NCBI GenBank assembly: GCA_025677825.1 | Contig: JAIXMO010000004.1 | Span: 62,001 to 126,000 of the forward strand | Direction: 5' to 3' | Length of the DNA: 64,000 bases | From: Helicostylum pulchrum | Taxonomy: Eukaryota; Mucoromycota; Mucoromycetes; Mucorales; Mucoraceae | Part shown: piece by piece, positions 34,432-44,164 of the stretch | How positions within the stretch are numbered: position 1 is the first letter of the stretch | Layout: each line of letters begins with the position of its first letter | Translations under genes and position numbers: made by a program | The notes under the pieces: model-generated | The model's database searches: none | Seen by the model: only the letters and a program-made list of their open reading frames with translations | Told to the model about the DNA's origin: nothing

Positions 34432-35137
34432 TTAAACTCCACCTTTTCTTACATTAAAAAAGTTTTTTACAACAAACACTTGTAAACCAGCCATTGCTAC
34501 GATAGCGATACTTTCCATAAATGCAAACCAAAAGATACGACCTTGCGTAGAAGTTACAGTAGCATAATTACGGTTTTCTCGTGTTCTAAAGTACTTTTGT
34601 GAACGAGCAATATTTGTTAATGATCCAGATAATCGAAACAATGATTCTTCCATCTCTGTTAAGGTAGCTGGTTGTTCTTTACCAGAAGAATCCTTTTGAA
34701 AGTTGGGTCGTACTTCATTTTCAACACTAATTTCAAAATCAATTAATTTTTCGGCAAACGTAGACATATCGTTGGAGAAACAGAAAGAATATTCGCCAAA
34801 GTGGTTGGCTGTAAAGACATAATCTCCTTGACGTTCGTGTTCTCCTTTTAAAATAGACGCTCCATCAGGTCCCTTGACTTCAAAATCAATATCGAATGAT
34901 CCACCTTGTTGAACCTATGTAGATAATTTGTAAGTTAATCAACATGAATATATATTTTACGTGTAAAATAATAAACTTTACTGCAAAATAAAAACCGAGT
35001 TTTTTTCCTGGTTTATCCGCCCAAATATAAAAGCAAGCGTCTTCATTTGCGGGAAGACTATATGTTAATGCTGTAGCATCTGAACTTTGAGGAAGTAAAA
35101 CAACCAAAAATAACCCAAGTAATAAAGAAAGCAACAT
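34432..35137 (-). CDS. p24 family cargo receptor (emp24/gp25L/TMED)
   Basis: A type I membrane protein of about 215 residues that cycles between ER and Golgi in COPII/COPI vesicles. A signal peptide is visible (MLLSLLLGLFLVVLLPQSSDA). The GOLD domain has the family Cys pair (EDACFYIWADKPGKK and EYSFCFSND). A coiled coil and a single C-terminal membrane segment (FWFAFMESIAIVAMAGLQVFVV) follow. The tail is KNFFNVRKGGV, with an FF motif but no dilysine retrieval signal. A single intron splits the GOLD domain (after GFYFA). It probably belongs to the p24 gamma group (Erp3/Erp4, TMED1/3/5). Confidence 0.92.
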
Positions 35138-35688
35138 TTTCTTTTTCTTGATAAAAAAAAGAAAAGAGTAATAAATAAAAAAGCTGGCAACATCTTATTG
35201 GGTTCCCCTCGTGCCTATAACTTTAACGTGACTAACTTTTTTTTAAAACTAAGTAAATATATTGTAACAGAGAGTTCGGTTCGGTGCCGTTTATCAATCA
35301 TAAATTCTTGGTTCAAGGAACAGTGTCTGTTTGAAACGGATGCTGTTAAAAATTATGGTTTTAATCAGCTGTTCGTTCTTTTGCATGTAAAGCGTCAGAT
35401 TAAAAATGACATACTATGCCCCGGAATTAACGTTTTCGTTTTATACGTATGTGCATGGTTTTTTTAAAGTTGGATCAAAATAAACAAGAAAAAAACACCT
35501 TCTTTTTTTTCAATATACCCTTAAATGATACCAACTTTTTATAAATCTAAAAAAGACTAGGTTTTTATTTTGTTTTATTTGCAAAAAAAAAGAGGTTGGT
35601 TTTTTTTGAAAAAAAAAAAAACTACTTTGTATATTTCGCAACTGAGTAAGACGGTATAGTATATTTAACGAGAAAAGGTGAGCGAAAA
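35138..35688. other. Intergenic region upstream of the p24 gene
   Basis: About 550 bp between the p24 start and the end of the light-chain gene. An 89-codon plus-strand frame (35198-35467) begins with TTG and has no domain; I do not call it. Confidence 0.4.
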
Positions 35689-36540
35689 TTAGTTTGATAA
35701 AACAATAGTAACAAAGTCTATAAAGAAATTAGTATATATATATTACTTTTTTTAACAATAAACCTTTTTATATATATATTAACTTACCGACATAGTTGAT
35801 ACGACCGTCTTTACCAACTTCAACTTCTTTCAAAAGTTCGTTAACTTCATCTTCGTTTAACTTTTCACCAAGGTTGGTCAAGACTATATTTTAAAAAAAG
35901 TTAGTTTTTTTTTTTTGGGGCTTGTAAATTTAAAAAAAAATACTTTACCATAACGTAATTCACCAGCAGAAATGTAACCATCACCTTCCTTATCAAAGAC
36001 TTGGAAACCTTGAATGAACTCCTGAGAAGAACCTGCAGGCTTGAAACCATCAGGTCGCGTGAGAATAGACAAAAATGTACCAAAATCAATATCGAATTCT
36101 ACACAAAAAAAGGATAAACACCGTATAAACAAAACTTGATATGTATACAATATACCCCTTTTTTATCATTATTTACCTTGAGTTTCGGGTACGTTCTTAG
36201 ACTTGGCAGTATCCTTGACAAGTTCTTGAACTTCAGCTTGAGTAGGGTTTTGACCAAGTCCTCTTAAAAGGTCTCCGAGGTTAACTGAAGAAACAGTACT
36301 GTTACCCTTCTTGTCATATAAAGAAAAGGCCTCCTTCCATTCTATTTATTATTAGATGATGAGATGAAGAAGAAAAAAAAAAGATGAAAAAATAAATAAA
36401 AGACTTACCATCGAGTTGTTCTTGTGTAGGCTAGTAAGCAAAAAAAAAGGGGGGGGGGGTTTTAAAGGTTAATAACTCATCTATTTCCTTTTTTTACTTG
36501 ACTTTTGGCCTTTGGCTTTTGTACATACTGCTTTGCTCAT
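35689..36540 (-). CDS. Myosin essential light chain (Mlc1/Cdc4-like EF-hand protein)
   Basis: Six exons code for about 150 residues. It is calmodulin-like but with mostly degenerate EF-hands, as in Cdc4/Mlc1, which bind IQ motifs of myosins in cytokinesis. Motifs are PTQEQLDEWKEAFSLYDKKG, LLRGLGQNPTQAEVQELV, FQVFDKEGDGYISAGELRY and LTNLGEKLNEDEVNELLKEV. The protein ends VDFVTIVLSN. Only the third hand (DKEGDGYISAGE) keeps a full calcium-binding pattern. The first coding exon is 12 nt (ATGAGCAAAGCA) and is followed by the donor GTATGT. This keeps the frame, giving MSKA-PTQEQLD. The last exon (YVD|FVTIVLSN) is placed by the AG at about 35716. Confidence 0.9.
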
Positions 36541-36690
36541 TCTTAAAAAATAAAGGGGGAAGAGAAAAAACTAAGAAATTAAAAAAAAGCCGAAGCTGTA
36601 GGTAATTATACGCGCAAAGAAAAAAAAAGGTGAGCATTATCTTTTTTAATTGGTTCGGAAGTATAATACACCGGAACGTCTGCACGCGGT
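36541..36690. promoter_or_regulatory. Upstream region of the myosin light chain gene
   Basis: A short AT-rich stretch before the relic at 36691. It must contain the light-chain promoter. No named motif. Confidence 0.35.
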
Positions 36691-37270
36691 TTATTTTTGA
36701 AATGTCAAAGAAACGAAGAGGAAGAGAACAGCGTCGAGGCTACCCGCGAGCTGCTTTCATCTATTGAAACAGTCTCGTGTGGTGAAAGAACAAAGGAATT
36801 GGCAACTCTTTTCCCCATCGGTAAGTCATTTTTGGATAAGGCAAGTTCAGGAAATTAATAGGGCCAATAACATCCCATTCGAAACTATTAGAAGCGATGC
36901 AAATTATGTCAAGACGGGATGTAAGCGTTTTGGACCTTATCATAAAGGGAGAAAAGATGAAGAAGGTAACGTTACTAAGCGGTGTACCTGAATTTGATCC
37001 GAGATATAAAGTCGTTTTTCTTTTTGACAAGGGATCCATCAAAAGACCGAGTAGAAGAACTGGTAAAATAGGATGACATTTCTTTTATTTACGTTAGCTA
37101 GAGTGAATAACAAGAGTCCCGGAAACCTTTGGACGATTAATAGCAATTGTTTCGAGTATAACCATCCCATCAGCGGAGATGAGAGGCTTTATAGCGTAAA
37201 CCGAAAGTTGGATGCTGAGAATCAAGAATTTAGTTATCAATTTGACGTCCAGCGGTACACTTCCCAATAA
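36691..37270 (+). pseudogene. Degraded FAR1/MULE-type DNA-binding domain relic
   Basis: The plus strand holds FSPSVSHFWIRQVQEINRAN, IPFETIRSDANYV and GCKRFGPYHKGRKDEEGNVT. After two frame breaks it continues RVNNKSPGNLWTI and FEYNHPISGDE. The order Cys, GxY/H, charged loop, then W and xxHP matches the FAR1/FLYWCH-like zinc-binding domain at the N-terminus of Mutator-like (MULE) transposases (consensus CxRxGxY, then CPF, then W, then HNHP). The expected CPF would fall at about 37072, where a stop and a frame change now sit. No transposase core follows, so this is a fragment. The assignment is by pattern only. Confidence 0.42.
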
Positions 37271-37944
37271 TTATATCTAGCATAGTTAAGCTCCTCTCCA
37301 CAAGTTTATCGTACTACCGGAACAGTTCTTGATTCAAACAGTGATATGATTTGCAATAAGGATAGACAGACATTTATTCCTCTCTTTAGTTTAGATACTG
37401 AAACAATATTCAGTCTAATAATAATATTTTTAACTGGTAGGATTAATCCTAAAACCCACAAAAAAAAAAAAATAGTTGATTTCGAGCGCTGACAATCCTA
37501 ATGCACAAAATTATAGTTGATAAGCTCAGAAACCATTGTCCTGTCAATTTTTCTACTTCCTACTACTCGCGATCAGAAAAATAATTGTAGGCATGTTCAC
37601 TATTATCCAGTTTCACAATCTTTATTCTTTTAACGCTTTCTTCTTAACTTATTCCTTATATATTACCTTGATTTTCGATTATAAAACATAACACTATCTT
37701 AACAAATATGTTTTTTTTTTTCGTAAATAGAGTGAAATAGAGAAAAAAAAATATCAGGTAAAAGCGTTTTAACAACTGCATTGAAAGAAAAAGCTTAAAA
37801 AAAAGGGGGGAGGGGTATTACAGAGCCAATTACGCTCGAATCGGTGGTGGACTGTATAACTGTGACTATGTTAATCGACAAACAGGGCCTTCTTTTTCAC
37901 TTTCCCCCTTCCACTTTTTTTTTTCTATTTATTTTTTTGACATA
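37271..37944. other. Upstream region of the mitochondrial release factor gene
   Basis: About 670 bp of AT-rich sequence with a G-rich run near 37805-37815. No gene is supported. Confidence 0.4.
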
Positions 37945-39339
37945 ATGTTTAAAAGAAGTCTTGTACAGATCTCAAAGTATTCTACTAAAGGTAAATATTA
38001 AATATATACGTGTATATAAAATAAATACAGCTAAATAAAAAAGTGTTTTTTAAGCCTCACCTTTACAGTCAACTAGAATAACAGTACCTCTTCAAAACAA
38101 GTTGAGTATACTTTCTAGACGACATGACACATTACTGTCACAACTTAGCAACAATAGTTTGAATCCAGCAGAACTTACACAAGCGTCGAAAGAATTGGCT
38201 ACTATTACAGCACCCAAAGCTTTATTCGAGGAATGGCGAAAGAATTGTAGCGATTTAGAAGAGTTACACGAATTATTATCTACAGCAACAGCAGACGATA
38301 AAGAAATGCTGGATTTGGCTAAAGAAGAATATACAGATATTATGGAACGTATTGCTCAAGTTGAAAAAGATTTAATTACAGAATTAGCACCCAGGGATTC
38401 TGCCGATGATGCTAGTGCTATTTTAGAAATTAGATCTGGTGCAGGTGGTGATGAAGCTTCGATTTTCTCGGCAGATATGGCTCGTATGTACGAAAGGTTC
38501 GCACAGTTGAGAAGATGGAAGTGGGAAGTGTTGGCTAAATCAGAGGATATCGGTGGTAAAGGGTTCAAGGTAAATTTGACATGTACTTTTTTTTTTCGCC
38601 AGGTTATGTTTAACTGATTATGCAATACAGGATATTACTGTAAATATTGGTGGTAGAAATGTATTTGGTATATTGAAATATGAATCTGGTGTACATAGAG
38701 TTCAAAGAGTACCAGCGACTGAATCACAAGGCAGAATTCATACATCTACTGTTACTGTTGCTATTTTACCAGAACCAACTGAAGTCGATGTTCAAATTAA
38801 AGAATCCGATCTTAAAATTGATGTTTATCGTGCTTCTGGAGCAGGTGGACAACATGTAAATACGACAGATAGTGCAGTTAGAATGACACATATACCGACT
38901 GGTTTAGTAGTAGCCATGCAAGATGAAAGATCACAACACAAGGTAAATTAAAGAGTATTTATTTTATTTTATTTGATATATATTAATCGGGTGTCATAGA
39001 ATAAAGCCAAGGCACTTAAAGTAATTAAAGCTAAAGTGTTTGAGCAACAACGTTTAAAGACTCAAAACGAAAGAAGAGATTCAAGAAATAAACAAATTGG
39101 TACTGGTGGTAGATCAGAAAAGATTAGAACATATAACTACCCTCAAGTAAGAAATTTTTATATACATGTGTATTACACTCAATTTAACTAATTATTTTTT
39201 TTTACAGAGTCGCGTTACAGACCATCGCATTAACTTGACTTTATACGAGTTGGAACAAATTATTTCGGGCGAAGCATTAATGCATGTTATTGAACCTCTT
39301 CAAGAGTATTATTTAGCTGAATCCCTTTTAGACGAATAA
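37945..39339 (+). CDS. MRF1: Mitochondrial peptide chain release factor 1
   Basis: This mitochondrial class I release factor terminates translation at UAA and UAG. The start ATG at 37945 gives a basic presequence, [15 protein letters not shown]. Splicing to the AG before CCTCACC at about 38056 keeps the frame ([17 protein letters not shown]). Motifs are [43 protein letters not shown] and the catalytic GGQ loop ([19 protein letters not shown]). The [18 protein letters not shown] segment is close to the end. The decoding PxT-type region is VPATES. There are about five introns, each in a conserved-protein gap. The protein is about 400 residues. Confidence 0.94.
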
Positions 39340-39709
39340 ACCTTTATATGAATATATACTTGTATAATAAGGGCCTACAATATATATATATTTCACGTAT
39401 ACCTTGCCACATTATAAACAGTATGTATGTGATGAAACTTTAGCTACTAGTGTACCTCCTCGTGGTTAGTCTGTGGAAACTTTCACTTTGACGAAAGCAC
39501 TAGTAAATTTTTTTTTTAATAATAATTATAGTTGTTTTTATATGTATAAAAAATGTTTTTAATCTCTTTCGACATGTAATTTTGAAATCAAAAATTTCAT
39601 TAAATAGTATCTTTGTGTTCACTTTATTCGGTCTATATTGCTTCCCTTTTTAATCTTCCATCACTTAGCAACCATCACTTCTATAGTTTTGTGAAATTGA
39701 ATAGTGTTG

Positions 39710-39768
39710 AAAGCTGGGGACTAAAGACATCCTGGAGAAATCCGCCCTTAAATTGAGCCGCTACTGTA
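39710..39768 (+). repeat. TACAGTAGCGG-ended repeat, copy C
   Basis: The segment GAAAGCTGGGGACTAAAGAC is followed by ATCCTGGAGAAATCCGCCC, TTAAATTGAGCCGCTACTGTA. It is the shortest and cleanest copy and matches copies A and B. Confidence 0.6.
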
Positions 39769-40487
39769 ATGTAGCCCTTTTTTTCTGCTCTAATCAAGCA
39801 TTTTTTCCTATAAAGTAGCACTGCCAATCAGGACTACATCCGTGTTACAGATACGGATAAATATATCCAATCCTAAAAAAAAAATTGGCTGTGCTTTATG
39901 AAAGTAGTTTATCCAGCCAAACCTGTCTAGCAAGTCAAACGTAGTAGATTCATTTTTTAATACAAAGAGAATCATTTTAGAATTTTATCCAATACATCTT
40001 CTTTTAATCATCTTTTTGACAGTGCTGGTATCACTAGAAACCAAACAGATATGTTTATGATTGACTTCCTATTGTAGATATTGTTTTTGATTACATGAGC
40101 AGATGGTATGTTAGTGTTTTTTTTTCAAGTGCGGGACTAATCGAGTCATATGTTTTGTCGCAACTTTTTTTCCCACTATTTAAGCTCTTTTTCTTTTTTC
40201 CTTTCTCTTTTACAACTGTATTCTATTATATTACTTTCTTTTATCGGTACGTATGATTTTCCTATATTTTCCTTTACAACAATGATTACTAATAAAACAT
40301 GTCGATCTACATAGCTTTAAACAGACTATCCTACATATAGGCGGCGTATAATTCCTGTTTAGAAGAAAGAAAAAAAGTTGGCTCCATCATATAAACAACG
40401 GAGATAGTTTTCATATAGTGATGGCGATAGATAATCTCATGCTTTTACGGGAACTGTCTTATTTAGAAAAAAAAATCTTTTGACAAG

Positions 40488-40556
40488 GAAAAGTAAACAA
40501 ATCATGCAAAAAAAAGGAAGGTAGTACAAATTAGACATACTTTTCCCTTTTTTTTA
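40488..40556 (+). repeat. Dispersed repeat family 2, copy 2
   Basis: It matches the reverse complement of 26430-26497. AAAGTAAACAAATCATGCA is followed by a purine-rich middle and GTAGTACAAATTAGACATAC. Confidence 0.75.
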
Positions 40557-41181
40557 TACTCTTTTCACCTTTACCTCTCTACAACTTATGTCCCGTCTTT
40601 CAACTGGGTCGATTTATATTTCAACATTGGAAGAGGCAATGCTGTTAAAGTAAGTATGAAAAAAAAAGTGGAAGTGTTTGCAAAAAAAAAACAACTTGAT
40701 TACTTCATATCTACTCAAGTAAACAGGCTTTTAAAATAACAAGTTTCAAATATTTGTTTAAAAAAAAGAAACCACCTCCTTTCGATTATATAGATAACTT
40801 GTTTTTTTCTCACACAGATATCAAATAATGTCTTTTCGTTTTTTTGTAAGGAAAAATGCATAAAATAAATTAGCTTTACCTTTCGAAAATATAATCCATA
40901 TCTATAGCAATTTAACCATACCAATTTTTACTAGTAATAAATGTACATATCTTTTTATTTTATAAAAAAAAGATAAAAATCTTTTGTTTATATGAACATT
41001 TATAGAAATAGATACTAAATCACATGAAAAAAAATATAGAAGGGCGTGTATTTTCCAGTTTTTTAAAAAAAAAAACTATCCTCTGCAAAAAAAAAAACCT
41101 TTTATACTACACGTAAAACTTTATTCACAAAATATACTCAAATTCTCCTAAAATAATGTTCAAGTACTACTGAAACTCTGC

Positions 41182-41560
41182 TTATTCTTCTCAGTACAAA
41201 AAAAAACATTGGTAGCTATTGGTCCTTCTTCTGCTTTCTGTTACTTCTTTATTTTGTTTCAAGCCGTTTGTGACGCACGGACCTACTCTGTCCATTTTGC
41301 AGATTTATAACTGTTGTCCGTGGCTGGCTCTATTACTCTTCTTAATACAAAAACAAACGGTAGGTATTGGTTTCTTCCTGGTTTCGTCTTCTTTAAATCT
41401 CTACTAGTATTAAGCGATACTAAGACCTATTCTGGTGGGTGGGTGGTTTTGTAGATATAAATATTTTCCATGGCTGCTACTCTTGTCAATACAAAACACA
41501 TGGTAGGTGGTTATTTGGTCTCTTTTGGCTGGTTCATATGCTTAATGGTTGGTTATGGTC
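41182..41560. repeat. Three degenerate tandem units, about 145-151 bp period
   Basis: The block TTATTCTTCTCAGTACAAAA plus CATTGGTAGCTATTGG at 41182 recurs as TTACTCTTCTTAATACAAAA plus GGTAGGTATTGG at 41333. It recurs again as CTACTCTTGTCAATACAAAA plus CATGGTAGGTGGTTATTTGG at about 41478. Offsets are about 151 and 145 bp. Flanking TGGCTG and TTTCTTC segments also repeat. Copies are diverged, so this is an old duplication. Confidence 0.55.
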
Positions 41561-42788
41561 AAAACGTTGGTGTACTCGTATTTAATGTAAATCTAAAATT
41601 ACACGCGGAAGTTATCAAATGTAGCCGATGAGCGCGAATAGCCAGTTCCATATTAGATAAGACGGCACAGTTCCGGGGGTCTTTCTGGGTACCGTAGCTG
41701 TAATAGTAGCTCCGTCGGTAGAGGAGTTCCAGCCATCTGAGGCGGCTTCTCTTCGTTGTTGGGTTGATAATTACAGAGAGCGTTTACTTTTGGTTAACAT
41801 TTAAATATATTTATTCTATCTGTCTTGGTTCTTATATATTATTATACATATTTATCTTCTAATAGATACGTCTGGTATTTTAAATGAAATCTACTTGTAC
41901 TTTTTTTTTTGTAAATAACATTAACTTGAAGCCATGTACCACTATTTAAAAATTTATTCCCATACAAACTAATTACTTACTCACACCTACCCTACTAATT
42001 TTTACTACCATTAAAACTCATTCCATATAAATAAAATACAAAATAATATTGACTTAAAAATGTATTTCTTCCACCTTTCAGCCACCCTTAAATGGAGTAT
42101 AGTCGTTATCATATTTACTGTAAGTGATATAAAGAAGAAGAAAGGAGTGTTCTCGTGCGGACACATGTCGTCGTTTTTGAATTTTATACACTTTTTATAA
42201 AATGAAAAAGTCTACAATAAAAAAAAAAGTCGAAAATCCTTACGCATTGTTTTACTTATAAGTAGATGTTTATTTATAGATGTAACTATCAGAAAACTAT
42301 ATTATATTGTCACTTGAAATATATAAGTACTTTATACTTCGAACGTTAAATCAGACCCTGATAAACGCCAAGTAAATAGATCGCAGAGCCCGGATCGAAA
42401 CCCTAAAATAGAAAGCTCATCTCATAAAAATGGATGCCCTTTTATTTTGAGAATTACTTACAAAAATTCACGTAGTTAGTTTTTGGTCTCGTAATATTTC
42501 ATGTAAAACTATCAACTCTTTTTCAACTGACATGGTCTTCTTTGGGGGAGAAGATAGGTTAATTTTTAAAAACATAAAATGTGTCGTTTTATACATACAA
42601 CTTTGTTAAATAAAGCATTTACTAAAATCGTAATGTAATCAAATACAGAAAGCGACAAAAAAGTCAAATTCTTTAAGGGAGTTATTATCACTGTTCCGTC
42701 TATTTTATTACGAGCGATTATGGCGTTTAGTTCATGTTCCATTGGTAATATATAAATAAATAACAACTAAGTTATCTGGCACTTTTTT

Positions 42789-43878
42789 CTACCTTGTATA
42801 GATATCGCCATCTACTGTCCATAGCTCACTGAGAAATTTGGGATCAACATGATCTAGAAAGTGCTGTCTCCATTCTTTAATAAAACCTTCCAAATCGGGC
42901 CATGTCTCTTGCCCTTTATCGTTTATTAAGCAATTCTTTGTAAGCTGTTGTATGGCACTATTGCTGTGCTCAATGAAATCTGGTCCACGGAAATGGTCTT
43001 CTAATAAACTACATTTTTTTAATATAGTATTCCAGTCTTCTTTATTATCATTAACTGTTTCTTCATTAACTATTTCTTCATTAACTTTTTCTTCTTCTTT
43101 ATTGTCATTAACCGTTTCCCCTTCTTTATCACTATGAATCGCTTCCTTCTCCTTCACTTCTTTTCCGTATTTATTCCAGAAATTTAGCACTGTATCTTTC
43201 AAAACCTGTTGTCGATCTTGGGGTATTTTATCCGCTGAACGTATTAATGCAGACGCTGCCTTCTTTGCTACCTTATAATGGGGTAAATAAACCCATCCAT
43301 GACCTTCTAACGGGATATTAAATCTATTGACACATTGTTTTTTGAACTTCATTGCTTTCTCTTCATATCCGTTATGACAATGTTTACACAACAATAATAA
43401 GTCTCTACTCTTTTTTTTTTTAACGTTAATTTTTACTTTTTTTAAAAAATATATGTATATATTCTTACTGATTTAGACTTGACAGCTAATGGCATCCAGT
43501 GTCTATACATTTCAGGAACGACATGGTGAATAGTCAAGTACTGATCTCCTCCACATGATACACAAATATTCGATCGATCTTCAACCATGTAATCTCCCTT
43601 TTTATGTCCATCGCCTTTTGCTTCGAACGTTAGCTTTATAGATCGTGTTTCTTTTGGTAACAAAGTAGCTAATTCTCTCTTTAAATACCATTGTGCCTTC
43701 TTTCTAATTAAGAAAAAAAAACAATTTAGAAACTAAAACGTTTACTGTAAAACATAAAACTTTTTTACTCGTTACAACGAAACATAAGCTTATGTGCCTT
43801 TGAATACACCTTCCAATTTTCATAGATAATATTGGACTTTTTACTAGGCATCACAACCTCTTTCTTTTCGCGTGGCAT
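42789..43878 (-). CDS. EXD2 C-terminal (HNH-like) domain protein without exonuclease domain
   Basis: Three exons code for about 310 residues. The protein matches the C-terminal, HNH-like part of animal EXD2 rather than its 3'-5' exonuclease half. Equivalent blocks are IIYENWKVYSKAHKLMFRC, KKAQWYLKREL, NICVSCGGDQYLTIHHVVPE, YRHWMPLAVKSKSS, RDLLLLCKHCHNGYEEKA, and near the end WRQHFLDHVDPKFLSELWTV. The two Cys pairs (CVSC and CKHC) with HH and NGY form a plausible zinc-stabilised HNH-type fold. An acidic repetitive insert rich in Asn, Glu and Lys lies about residues 190-230. The start is the ATG at 43878 (MPREKKEVV). No ribonuclease-D-like region occurs upstream. The family recognition is from memory of the EXD2 alignment and should be checked. 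Confidence 0.78.
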
Positions 43879-44164
43879 TTATATATGTATTTTTTCGGAA
43901 AAGTATAAAAGAGTAATTTATTTTTGACAGGGAACATCTTTTTCCTGATCGCAAGTGTGTCCATAGGGAAGGAATCGGGTTACCAAAAAAAAAGTACTTC
44001 CGTGAGATCTTTTAGTTGGCGTCTCAACAATATATAAAAGAACGTCTATATTCTGAGAGGGGGTATTCTAATATGTCCCTAAAAATTATTTATTATAAAA
44101 AATAAGAAAAAAAATCTATAGCAAAGGAAGAGGAAGGGTGGGGGGAGGGGGGAATATTATTTTT
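43879..44164. other. Upstream region of the EXD2-like gene / Rax2 3' flank
   Basis: Short AT-rich DNA with a G-rich run near 44140-44153. I see no other gene. Confidence 0.4.

Larger units (their letters stand above)
39340..42788. other. Gene-poor, repeat-bearing 3.4-kb region
   Basis: No full gene is supported. It holds a TACAGTAGCGG-type end (39710-39768), a dispersed-repeat copy (40488-40556), and three degenerate units of a roughly 147-bp tandem repeat (41182-41560). A GC-richer island lies near 41620-41760. An exon-like frame MSRLSTGSIYISTLEEAMLL occurs at 40589-40650, followed by a GTAAGT donor, but no sensible continuation was found. A CACCCTTAAATGGAG match to the repeat family occurs near 42085. 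Confidence 0.5.

Noticed and set aside
35198..35467. 89-codon plus-strand frame
   Set aside because: Starts with TTG, no domain, composition like the surrounding non-coding DNA.
40589..40655. Exon-like frame MSRLSTGSIYISTLEEAMLL followed by GTAAGT
   Set aside because: Joining to the next AG gives a stop after three codons, and no other continuation was found.
42355..42405. A GGATCGAAACC stretch resembling a tRNA T-loop or Pol III B box
   Set aside because: No matching T-stem, anticodon arm or acceptor stem can be folded around it on either strand.
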